Of a DNA stretch of 39,541 nucleotides, positions 33,496 to 39,541 are shown one piece after another. The notes below the pieces were generated by a model. The model made no database searches. It worked only from the letters and a program-made list of their open reading frames with translations, and was not told where the DNA came from. This DNA is from an uncultured Oscillibacter sp. (GTDB taxonomy: Bacteria > Bacillota > Clostridia > Oscillospirales > Oscillospiraceae). The stretch is taken from the NCBI GenBank assembly GCA_910584995.1, contig CAJUDW010000016.1, positions 1 to 39,541 of the forward strand, in the 5' to 3' direction. Made by a program: the position numbers and the translations under genes. Position 1 is the first letter of the stretch; each line of letters starts with the position of its first letter.

Positions 33496-34179
33496 TTGAA
33501 ACGAATTTACGGCTATGCCCGGGTTTCCAGTGCCGAGCAGAACGAGGACCGGCAAATGCTGGCCCTGCGGGAGCAGGCAGTTCCTGTTGGTCACATTTAC
33601 CTTGATCGACAGTCCGGAAAAAATTTCCTCCGGCCCCGCTACCAGCAGCTGGTGCGGCGGCTCCGGGCCGGGGATCTGCTCTATGTGCTGAGCATCGACC
33701 GCTTGGGGCGGAACTACCAGGAGATCCAGGATCAGTGGCGGATTCTCACCAAGGAGATTGGCGCGGACATCCGGGTCATTGATATGCCCCTGTTGGACAC
33801 GCGGAACGGCAAAGACCTGATGGGGACTTTCATTGCGGACTTGGTCCTGCAAATCCTCTCCTTTGTGGCCCAGAACGAGCGGGAGTCCATCCGCAGGCGG
33901 CAGGAGGAGGGCATTGCGGCGGCGAAGGTCAGGGGCGTACGGTTTGGCCGCCCTCCCCTGGCGGCGCCGGAGGATTTCCCGGATATCGTGGCGGCCTGGG
34001 AGGCAAAACGCCTCTCCTTCCCGGAGGCCCTGGGGCGGAGCGGGCTCACTGAGGCCACATTTTACCGCCGCCTGCGGGAGTACCGGGCGGGAAACGCCCC
34101 TCCCCTGCCGCCGGAAGATGGGGGAGGAGCCGGGCCCGGCGGGAAAAGCGGCGGGAAATTTGGAATTCCCGGCGGCTGA
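33496..34179 (+). CDS. Small serine recombinase (resolvase/invertase)
   Basis: A 227-residue serine recombinase. The N-terminal catalytic domain has YGYARVSSAEQNEDRQ with the nucleophile Ser, then the active-site IDRLGRN motif, and QNERESIRRRQEEGIAAAK leading into a C-terminal helix-turn-helix (LSFPEALGRSGLTEATFYRR). Size and order fit Tn3-type resolvases or DNA invertases, which act on short dyad sites. The start is TTG 33496, with AAGGAGGT 7 nt upstream; an ATG at 33489 is out of frame. A Gly/Pro-rich tail of about 30 residues extends the usual C-terminus. It could resolve multimers of the element or invert the segment next to the surface-protein genes. Confidence 0.92.
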   Translation: MKRIYGYARVSSAEQNEDRQMLALREQAVPVGHIYLDRQSGKNFLRPRYQQLVRRLRAGDLLYVLSIDRLGRNYQEIQDQWRILTKEIGADIRVIDMPLLDTRNGKDLMGTFIADLVLQILSFVAQNERESIRRRQEEGIAAAKVRGVRFGRPPLAAPEDFPDIVAAWEAKRLSFPEALGRSGLTEATFYRRLREYRAGNAPPLPPEDGGGAGPGGKSGGKFGIPGG

Positions 34180-34234
34180 AACAGGAAAAATGGACAAAAA
34201 AAGACCGTTCTGACGGCCATACAGAAAAAAGCTA

Positions 34235-34254
34235 TCAAAAGGTATACCTTTTGA
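34235..34254. repeat. 20-bp perfect palindrome downstream of recombinase
   Basis: TCAAAAGGTATACCTTTTGA with further GCT/AGC pairing outside. Size and central TA fit a serine-recombinase crossover site. It may instead be an operator. Confidence 0.55.
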
Positions 34255-34315
34255 CAGCCAAATCACCAGAGTCAATTATAGCCGAATACATCTGAATACG
34301 CAAGAGGTATTTCCG

Positions 34316-34330
34316 ATTTTGTATCAAAAT
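34316..34330. repeat. 15-bp dyad between the two palindromes
   Basis: ATTTTG-TAT-CAAAAT, sharing TTTTG/CAAAA half-sites with its neighbours about 80 bp away on each side. Confidence 0.4.
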
Positions 34331-34391
34331 TGTAATAATCTGTCACCCAATTGGGCATGATTGTCCTTGTTGGGCGGACTTCCTGAAACTG

Positions 34392-34411
34392 TCAAATGGT
34401 ATACTTTTTGG
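34392..34411. repeat. Degenerate second copy of the palindrome
   Basis: TCAAATGGTATACTTTTTGG, an imperfect version of the site at 34235, 157 bp further on and about 115 bp before the surface-protein start. Confidence 0.5.
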
Positions 34412-34525
34412 CGGCGGCAGGCCGGTGCACCTGCCGCCGCCGGAAGGGGAAGGGAGGACTTTATTTTTTTGATTCCACCGAGGAGATTCCAAACAGCAAA
34501 TTCAAATAGGAGGATTACAACGCAC

Positions 34526-36355
34526 ATGAAAAAAAGATTACTCGCGGTGCTGCTGGTGCTGTGCCTGGCGCTGGGAACACTGCCCCTGTCTGTTCTGGCT
34601 GCTGAGTACACCGCCACAATGAACGGTAAAGAGATTGCGGTGACAACGGATGCCGATAACAAGGTGACGGTCAGCGATGCGGATTTGAACCAATACTATA
34701 CCTTCACCTTTGTGGCCGGCAGCGGCAGCGATGCCGACAAGGTCACGTATTACGAAAAGTCCACCGGCGCAACCGGTGAACTGGCCCTGACGCCGAAGGC
34801 CGCCGCAAAGATCACCATCACCTTCACCGCCGGTGAGGGCGCGTCCGTTGATCCGGCCTCCGTGGAGATTGAGGCAGGCGCGGCCATCGGCCGGCTGCCC
34901 ACCCCCACCAGGGAAGGGTTTACCTTTAATGGCTGGTTTACGGCTGCCCAGGGCGGCGAAGAAGTGACCGCCGAAACCACCTTTGACAAGGCCGCGGCCA
35001 TTTACGCCCAGTGGACGGAAACCGCCCCTGGCACCGTTACCGTGACCTTTGACGTGAAGGGCGGCTCCGCCGTCCAGGCGCAGACGGTGGAAAGCGGCAA
35101 GACGGCCGCAAAGCCCGCCGATCCCACCAAGGAAGGGTTCACCTTCGGCGGCTGGTATGCCGACGAAACGTGCGTGACGGCTTTCGACTTCCAGAAGGCC
35201 GTCACGGCGGATACCACCGTGTATGCCAAATGGGTGGCCGCCGGTACGTTCACCGTCAAATTCATGGACGGCGATACCGTCCTTGAGACACAGACGGTTA
35301 AGAGCGGCGGGACCGCCGTAAAGCCCGCCGCCAATCCCACCAAGAGCGGCTATACCTTTAAGGGCTGGTTTACGGAGGCGAACGGCAGTACGGTGTTCAA
35401 CTTCGAAGGCCCGATTACCCAGGAAACCGTCGTCTATGCCCAGTGGGATATGGCCGCCGGCACGGAAAAGATTGAGGTTTCCAAGGGCGGCGACGGCGCG
35501 TACAAGGTGGAAGCGGCCGATGTAAAAAACCTGAAGGACGGCACGAACCAAGTGGTTCTGGAACTCCAGGAGAACACGGAGGCGAAGGCGGATCTGGTTG
35601 TGGAGAAGGCTGTTTTGGACGCGGTTGATACGATTGTTGTGGCCGTAACCGAGTCTGCCACGGTCAGCATCCCCACCGCTGCCGCTGCGGTCAGCGCCAA
35701 CGCGAGCCTGAAGGTCTCCTTCAATGCGAAGGACGCCAAGGCCCCTGCGGGCGCACCGAAAGCCGCCGCCTGCATCAGCTTCACCCTTTATGAGGTGAAG
35801 GACGGGAAACCGGCGGAGAAAACGGTCAAGGATCTGGCCGTGCCTATCACCTTCTCCGTGAAGCTGGATGCCGCCCCCAAAGACGGATCCGTCCTGGCCT
35901 TCTGGAATGGGGCCAAATATATCCGCACCCGCGGAAGCCTTAGCGGCGCCCAGGTGACCTTCAGGACCCGCCATCTGACCGAGTTTGCCGTGGTTGACGC
36001 TAAGGATGCGGAGGCGGATGCGCTTGACGTTACGCCTCACGGCGACGGCACCGCCATGGCCGGGGCGTTGGTTAAGGCAGAAGCGGACGAGCATGTCCTT
36101 ACCGGCTACAATTTCACGTATAAAGATGGTTCCGTGGGTACCACAGGCGCCACCTATGGCGGAAATGCCGTTGACCCGGATACCGGCCTGACGGTGTTTG
36201 CGGGCCACATGTCTGCCCCCGCCGGCGGCAAAATTGCGGTCAAGACCGTCTTTGCCGGTACTGGTGATTTCGAGTGGGATGCCGAGAAGGGTTTTTCCTT
36301 CAACCCCGCCAACCTGATTGCCTCTTATGGCTCTCCGGATGACACCGAAAAGTAA
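34526..36355 (+). CDS. Secreted InlB-repeat surface protein
   Basis: A 609-residue exported protein. Residues 1-25 are a signal peptide (Lys-rich start, Leu-rich core, cleavage near VLAA). Three InlB B-repeat (Listeria-Bacteroides) units follow at about 95-163, 170-237 and 243-307, each ending in an AQW or AKW motif after a GWF/GWY core. The rest (about 310-609) has beta-rich segments of unknown type. There is no LPXTG sorting motif, SLH domain or C-terminal membrane helix, so it may be held by the SLH protein encoded 18 nt downstream. AGGAGG before ATG 34526 supports the start. Likely roles are adhesion or cell-wall interaction. Confidence 0.88.
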   Translation: MKKRLLAVLLVLCLALGTLPLSVLAAEYTATMNGKEIAVTTDADNKVTVSDADLNQYYTFTFVAGSGSDADKVTYYEKSTGATGELALTPKAAAKITITFTAGEGASVDPASVEIEAGAAIGRLPTPTREGFTFNGWFTAAQGGEEVTAETTFDKAAAIYAQWTETAPGTVTVTFDVKGGSAVQAQTVESGKTAAKPADPTKEGFTFGGWYADETCVTAFDFQKAVTADTTVYAKWVAAGTFTVKFMDGDTVLETQTVKSGGTAVKPAANPTKSGYTFKGWFTEANGSTVFNFEGPITQETVVYAQWDMAAGTEKIEVSKGGDGAYKVEAADVKNLKDGTNQVVLELQENTEAKADLVVEKAVLDAVDTIVVAVTESATVSIPTAAAAVSANASLKVSFNAKDAKAPAGAPKAAACISFTLYEVKDGKPAEKTVKDLAVPITFSVKLDAAPKDGSVLAFWNGAKYIRTRGSLSGAQVTFRTRHLTEFAVVDAKDAEADALDVTPHGDGTAMAGALVKAEADEHVLTGYNFTYKDGSVGTTGATYGGNAVDPDTGLTVFAGHMSAPAGGKIAVKTVFAGTGDFEWDAEKGFSFNPANLIASYGSPDDTEK

Positions 36356-36373
36356 CGCGAAAGGAACGGACAT

Positions 36374-37852
36374 ATGAAAAAAAGACTGACAGCGTTACTG
36401 CTGGGCTTTGTCCTGTGCCTTTCCCTGGTTGGAACGGCCTTCGCGTCGGAGGAAGCGTTTGAACCTGCGGAGTATGACGGCAAGGCGGAGATTACCGCCG
36501 AACCGGGCGGCACTGAGGCCGTCATCTATATCGAGGGTTTGACCGCCGGACGCGCCTATTACGGCTGGTCCCTGATGCTCATCCGGGACGGGGCCCCTAC
36601 CCCGATTACCCTTTACAACCCCAAGGCCGGTGCGCTGGAGGACGGCAGCGGCTATTGGAAAAAGACCGTCAGGAACCTGGAGGAACTCCGGGACGGCGAT
36701 ATCCTGCGGCTGAACATGGCCGATATCGGCATGTTCTTTGAGCAGGCTGTCGGCGAGGAGAAGCCGGTGGAGTATACCGTCACCCTGGATGCCAACGGAG
36801 GCACCGTCAACGGCAAGCCCGCCGACACCCTGACAACCACCGGCGGCAAGCTGGCCAACGTGCCCACCCCTAAGCGGAGCGGCTGCAAGTTCCTGGGCTG
36901 GTTTGACAGCAAGGACGGCGGCGGGAAGGTGGATTTCGCCAAGACAGTTTTCGAAAGCGACGCCACCGTTTACGCCCACTGGGAGAAAATCCGGACGCCG
37001 GATAAGCCCGTGGGACCGGACAAGCCCGTTGCCCCCTCCCGCCCCAGCGGCGGCAGTTCCGGCGGCCGGGATGACCGGGACGATAAGGACACCTCCAGCC
37101 CCGTCACCGTGAAGCGGCCCTCCCACGGCACCGTCACCGCCTCGCCCTCCGACCCCAAGAAGGGCGATACCGTGACCATCACTGTGCGGCCCGACAGCGG
37201 CTATGAGTTGGCCACCCTGACCGTCCGCCGCAGCGGCGGCGGCGCGATTGCCACCACCAAGGTCAGCGACACGGAGTACACATTTACCATGCCTGCCGGA
37301 AATGTGATCATCGAGGCCACCTTCCGGATCAAGACGGAGGCCCCCGCGGCCCCCTCCTTCCCGGATGTGCCGGTGGGATACACGTTCTACGGTGACATTA
37401 CCTGGGTTGCCTCCCGGGGCTATATGGCGGGCTACGGCGACGGGACCTTCCGGCCCACCGCCAACACCACCCGCCAGGCCTTGTGGATGGTCCTGGGCCG
37501 CATGGCCGGGGCCTCCCCCGCCGATATGGCCGCCGCCCGATCCTGGGCCCTACAGGCCGGCGTGTCCGACGGCACCAACGGCGGCAGCGGCATGACCCGC
37601 CAGCAGATGGTGACCATGCTCTACCGCTACGCCCAGCAGAGGGGCTACAAGGTCTCCGGCTCTGCCAATCTGGCGGACTGTCCTGACGGCGGCAGCGTCG
37701 CCGGGTACGCCCGGGAGGCCATGGGCTGGGCCGTGGCGAACGGCATTGTCCAGGGCACCGCCGATGGGCGTCTGAACCCCGGCGGCGTGGCCACCCGGGC
37801 CCATTTCGCGGCGTTCCTGCACAGGTTCTGCCAGACTGTGGGGATTGCCTAA
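36374..37852 (+). CDS. SLH-domain surface protein with InlB repeat
   Basis: A 492-residue exported protein: signal peptide 1-25 (ending AFASEE), an unassigned N-terminal domain, one InlB B-repeat (about 134-203), a disordered Pro/Gly/Ser/Asp linker (about 207-240), a second divergent beta repeat (HGTVTASPSDPKKGDTVTI onward, about 245-318) and three SLH motifs (about 330-490; one begins ITWVASRGYMAGYGDGTFRP). SLH domains bind pyruvylated wall polymers, so it is wall-anchored. Its start shares the MKKRL signal of the upstream gene, and the two form an operon. It may provide the wall anchor for its partner. Confidence 0.9.
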   Translation: MKKRLTALLLGFVLCLSLVGTAFASEEAFEPAEYDGKAEITAEPGGTEAVIYIEGLTAGRAYYGWSLMLIRDGAPTPITLYNPKAGALEDGSGYWKKTVRNLEELRDGDILRLNMADIGMFFEQAVGEEKPVEYTVTLDANGGTVNGKPADTLTTTGGKLANVPTPKRSGCKFLGWFDSKDGGGKVDFAKTVFESDATVYAHWEKIRTPDKPVGPDKPVAPSRPSGGSSGGRDDRDDKDTSSPVTVKRPSHGTVTASPSDPKKGDTVTITVRPDSGYELATLTVRRSGGGAIATTKVSDTEYTFTMPAGNVIIEATFRIKTEAPAAPSFPDVPVGYTFYGDITWVASRGYMAGYGDGTFRPTANTTRQALWMVLGRMAGASPADMAAARSWALQAGVSDGTNGGSGMTRQQMVTMLYRYAQQRGYKVSGSANLADCPDGGSVAGYAREAMGWAVANGIVQGTADGRLNPGGVATRAHFAAFLHRFCQTVGIA

Positions 37853-37915
37853 TCCCCCCTGCTTCCCCGCCGGTCCCGCGGGCCGGAGGTATGCGCGAGA
37901 CAGTCAAACACCAAG

Positions 37916-37943
37916 GGGGGCGTCCGGCTGGCCGGACGCCCCC
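37916..37943 (+). terminator. Hairpin after the surface-protein operon
   Basis: GGGGGCGTCCGGC pairs with GCCGGACGCCCCC over 12-13 bp with a tiny loop; no T run follows, so efficiency is uncertain. Confidence 0.6.
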
Positions 37944-37955
37944 TCTCCCCTGCCC

Positions 37956-37984
37956 TTGACAGGGGAGGTAATCCATGGCATAAT
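37956..37984 (+). promoter_or_regulatory. Promoter of the VanZ-like gene
   Basis: TTGACA (37956-37961), 17 nt, CATAAT (37979-37984). Confidence 0.65.
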
Positions 37985-38089
37985 CAATTGCGGGAAATGC
38001 TGGAAAACGGCGGAAAATGCCGCCGCAGTAACAAATAAAGGAAAGACCGGCGGACAAGGCCCGCCGGATGAGTTGGGAGGAATTGGATT

Positions 38090-39043
38090 TTGAATCAATC
38101 CGTCAGGCGGGGCCTGCGCTGGCTGCCTGCCTTGGTTTGGTATGGGATTATCTGGAGGTTTTCCGCCCAGACGGCCACCGTCTCCGGGGGGCTCTCCGGG
38201 CGGCTGCTGCATCAGGTGCTGGAGGCCCTCTCCCCTGCCTTTGCCGCCGCATCGCCGGATGCGCAGGTGTTGGCGGTGGAAACGCTCTCTTTTTTTGAGC
38301 GGAAATGCGCCCATATGTTTTTGTATTTTGTCCTGGCCCTGCTGGTGTATGGCGCCGTGCGCCTGGGCTGGACGGCGGTACGGACGGCGGGGAGCCTGGG
38401 GATCTGCGCTATGCTGGCGGCCCTGGACGAACTGCACCAGACCATGGTGCCCGGCCGCAGCGGTGAGGTGCGGGATGTGCTGGTAGATTTAGGCGGCGCG
38501 GCTATTGCCCTGGCGCTGCTGGCATTGCCTGCGCTGGGGGCCTGGTGCCGGAAGCGGCGGATTGCAGCGGCGGCCGCCGGTCTGGTGGGGCTTTTGGCGA
38601 TCCTGCCCCTTTGCCTGACGCTGGCCCTGGGGGAGAGGTTCCTCCCGGCCCTGGCGGTGGTGGAGGGCGTTTTGGCCCCCTGGGGGGCGGTGGCCCCGGC
38701 TTTGCAGGACGCGGTATTCCTGGCCGCCTGCGGGGTATTGGGGGCGCTGGTGCCTCTGGCGGTGCTGCTGGCGGGGGCGCGGTTCCGGGCAGCCGCCGGA
38801 GCAGCGGCGCTGGCCGCAGCCCTGGCGGGGATGATGTCCATCTCCACAGGCCGGGCGGGCTTTTACGGCTGCTGGGGCATAGCCCTGCTGGGGGCGGTTC
38901 TGGCGGGGGCCATGTGGGGCCTCGGGGACGCGCTTGATGAAAGAAGCTTCCCGGCGTGGGAGGCGGAAGAGGCTGGGGATTTGGATGAAAAAAAGGCCCA
39001 GACGGAGGGGCATCCCCTGCCAGAGGGGGAAAGCCAGGCTTGA
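38090..39043 (+). CDS. VanZ-like membrane protein
   Basis: A 317-residue membrane protein. The first half is a VanZ-like domain: WLPALVWYGIIWRFSAQ, the conserved KCAHMFLYFVLALLVYG helix, and DELHQTMVPGRSGEVRDVLV with the DE.HQ...GR....D pattern. The second half adds about four to five Ala/Leu-rich helices and an acidic cytoplasmic tail, making it longer than the usual 150-200 residues. The start is TTG 38090 behind GGGAGG, with a good promoter upstream. VanZ gives teicoplanin resistance in enterococci, but most homologues have no proven drug role, and no van cluster is present here. Its stop codon overlaps the promoter of the first antitoxin RNA. Confidence 0.85.
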   Translation: MNQSVRRGLRWLPALVWYGIIWRFSAQTATVSGGLSGRLLHQVLEALSPAFAAASPDAQVLAVETLSFFERKCAHMFLYFVLALLVYGAVRLGWTAVRTAGSLGICAMLAALDELHQTMVPGRSGEVRDVLVDLGGAAIALALLALPALGAWCRKRRIAAAAAGLVGLLAILPLCLTLALGERFLPALAVVEGVLAPWGAVAPALQDAVFLAACGVLGALVPLAVLLAGARFRAAAGAAALAAALAGMMSISTGRAGFYGCWGIALLGAVLAGAMWGLGDALDERSFPAWEAEEAGDLDEKKAQTEGHPLPEGESQA

Positions 39044-39068
39044 CAAATCCGGCGGCGATGGATATACT
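39040..39068 (+). promoter_or_regulatory. Promoter of antitoxin RNA 1
   Basis: TTGACA (39040-39045), 17 nt, TATACT (39063-39068); near-consensus, as expected for an abundant antisense RNA. Confidence 0.75.
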
Positions 39069-39074
39069 GAATAC

Positions 39075-39164
39075 AAGAAGGGCGCTGCCGGCAGACGGCT
39101 GGCCCTCAAGATTTGGTTAAGAAGTAACCGCTATCTGTGGGGGATGGGCGGTTACTTCTTTTTT
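39075..39164 (+). ncRNA. Putative RatA-like antitoxin RNA 1
   Basis: Transcript of about 90 nt from the promoter at 39040-39068 to a terminator with 13-bp stem AAGAAGTAACCGC (39119-39131) / GCGGTTACTTCTT (39148-39160) plus TTTT. The terminator arm lies over the 3' end of the toxin gene on the other strand, so the RNA would pair with the end of the toxin mRNA, as in TxpA/RatA pairs. Confidence 0.65.
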
Positions 39165-39235
39165 GCCTGCAGAAACAAGCTAATGATACCGATGATCACA
39201 AGGCAGAACTGGAAGAGTTCCGAGTATGTAAGCAT
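39152..39235 (-). CDS. Type I toxin, small hydrophobic peptide (copy 1)
   Basis: A 27-residue peptide (MLTYSELFQFCLVIIGIISL, ending FLQAKKK): a short polar start, one membrane helix and a Lys-rich end, the pattern of holin-like TxpA/BsrG-type toxins that damage the membrane. GGGAGGGGGTG lies just before the ATG at 39235. A promoter on the same strand (39325-39353) gives a leader of about 80 nt. The antisense RNA described above overlaps its stop codon. Too short for ordinary gene callers; the tandem copy downstream strengthens the call. Confidence 0.75.
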   Translation of the reverse strand: MLTYSELFQFCLVIIGIISLFLQAKKK

Positions 39236-39324
39236 GCTATCACCCCCTCCCAAAGGAGGGGAAAGAAGCCCCTCCCGGAATGGAAGGGCCAACCGCCTGC
39301 CGTATGACTGGCAGCGCTGAAGAC

Positions 39325-39353
39325 AGGATACCATAAAATACCGGGAAAGGCAA
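39325..39353 (-). promoter_or_regulatory. Promoter of toxin 1
   Basis: On the minus strand TTGCCT (39353-39348), 17 nt, TATCCT (39330-39325). Confidence 0.6.
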
Positions 39354-39375
39354 CAAAAACCGCCGGAAGGAAAAC

Positions 39376-39404
39376 TTGACAAATCCGGCAAAGGCGGATA
39401 TACT
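39376..39404 (+). promoter_or_regulatory. Promoter of antitoxin RNA 2
   Basis: TTGACA (39376-39381), 17 nt, TATACT (39399-39404), nearly the same as copy 1. Confidence 0.75.
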
Positions 39405-39410
39405 GAATAT

Positions 39411-39504
39411 AAGAAGGGTGCTGCCGGCAGACGGCTGGCCCCTCAGAAGTTAACTCAAAAAGAGTAACCGCCTTGGTTGGAGCCTGGGGCGGTTACTTCT
39501 TTTT
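39411..39504 (+). ncRNA. Putative RatA-like antitoxin RNA 2
   Basis: Second copy: a transcript of about 90 nt ending in GTAACCGCC (39464-39472) / GGCGGTTAC (39488-39496) followed by TTCTTTTTT. The middle differs from copy 1 (CCTCAGAAGTTAAC against CTCAAGATTTGG), which may give each RNA specificity for its own toxin. Confidence 0.65.
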
Positions 39505-39541
39505 TGCCTGCAGAAACAAGCTAATGATACCGATGATCACA
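39493..39541 (-). CDS. Type I toxin, copy 2, cut by window end
   Basis: The last 15 codons of a second toxin gene, reading VIIGIISLFLQAKKK then TAA. The 53 nt from 39489 to the window end are identical to 39148-39200. The start codon lies outside the window. Confidence 0.7.
   Translation of the reverse strand, partial: VIIGIISLFLQAKKK

Noticed and set aside
34538..36373. Long minus-strand frame opposite the surface protein
   Set aside because: Gly/Arg-rich shadow with no ribosome site; the plus strand has a signal peptide and InlB repeats.

Overview
The window looks like part of a high-GC Firmicutes chromosome or large mobile element, most like the gut Oscillospiraceae (Oscillibacter, Dysosmobacter, Flavonifractor type). 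The signs are strong AGGAGG ribosome sites, frequent TTG/GTG starts, sigma-A promoters with 17-nt spacers, SLH and InlB-repeat surface proteins, and DUF4180/DUF4177 proteins. This assignment is inference. No rRNA, tRNA or CRISPR array was seen.

Layout. (1) 1-5.0 kb: a NeuD-like acetyltransferase fused to an integrase arm-type domain (minus strand), an iron alcohol dehydrogenase plus aldehyde dehydrogenase pair, a candidate noncoding RNA, and a FlaR-like P-loop kinase. (2) 5.0-8.8 kb: a partition locus. parA and parB are preceded by seven copies of a 17-bp palindrome (TGTGCCAC-S-GTGGCACA) that resembles bacterial parS with one extra central base; a DUF4180 gene lies among them. (3) 9.0-18.9 kb: a decaying sigma-54 catabolic regulon. 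A PrpR-type activator is broken by several frameshifts and a stop codon. It faces an operon behind an intact -24/-12 promoter: a hydroxyacid dehydrogenase, TctB/TctA/TctC transporter remnants, an HpcH/HpaI aldolase, an RraA and Ldh2 fusion, and a GldA-like dehydrogenase. Only the first gene looks whole. (4) 19.2-23.9 kb: an XRE regulator, a macrodomain protein, a small unknown gene, a replication-initiator-like protein with nine 15-bp iteron-like repeats inside its gene, and a second XRE regulator.

(5) 24.3-32.1 kb: the main finding, a RADAR-type antiphage locus. rdrA (P-loop ATPase) and rdrB (adenosine deaminase family) follow a 588-residue protein with a phosphoribosyltransferase PRPP-loop signature, which I do not know as a described RADAR partner. 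A folded terminator separates this gene from rdrA, and four strong hairpins follow rdrB. (6) 32.1-34.5 kb: a 72-bp direct repeat, an outlying parS-like site, a small serine recombinase, and dyads downstream of it that could be its sites. (7) 34.5-39.5 kb: two secreted surface proteins (one with SLH domains), a VanZ-like membrane protein, and two tandem type I toxin-antitoxin modules, the second cut by the window end.

Taken together, the partition genes with their sites, the Rep protein with internal iterons, the resolvase, the toxin modules and the defence locus suggest a plasmid-like or integrated mobile element that carries immunity cargo and has absorbed or neighbours a degenerating metabolic cluster. 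No conjugation genes or element ends are visible, so its limits remain open.
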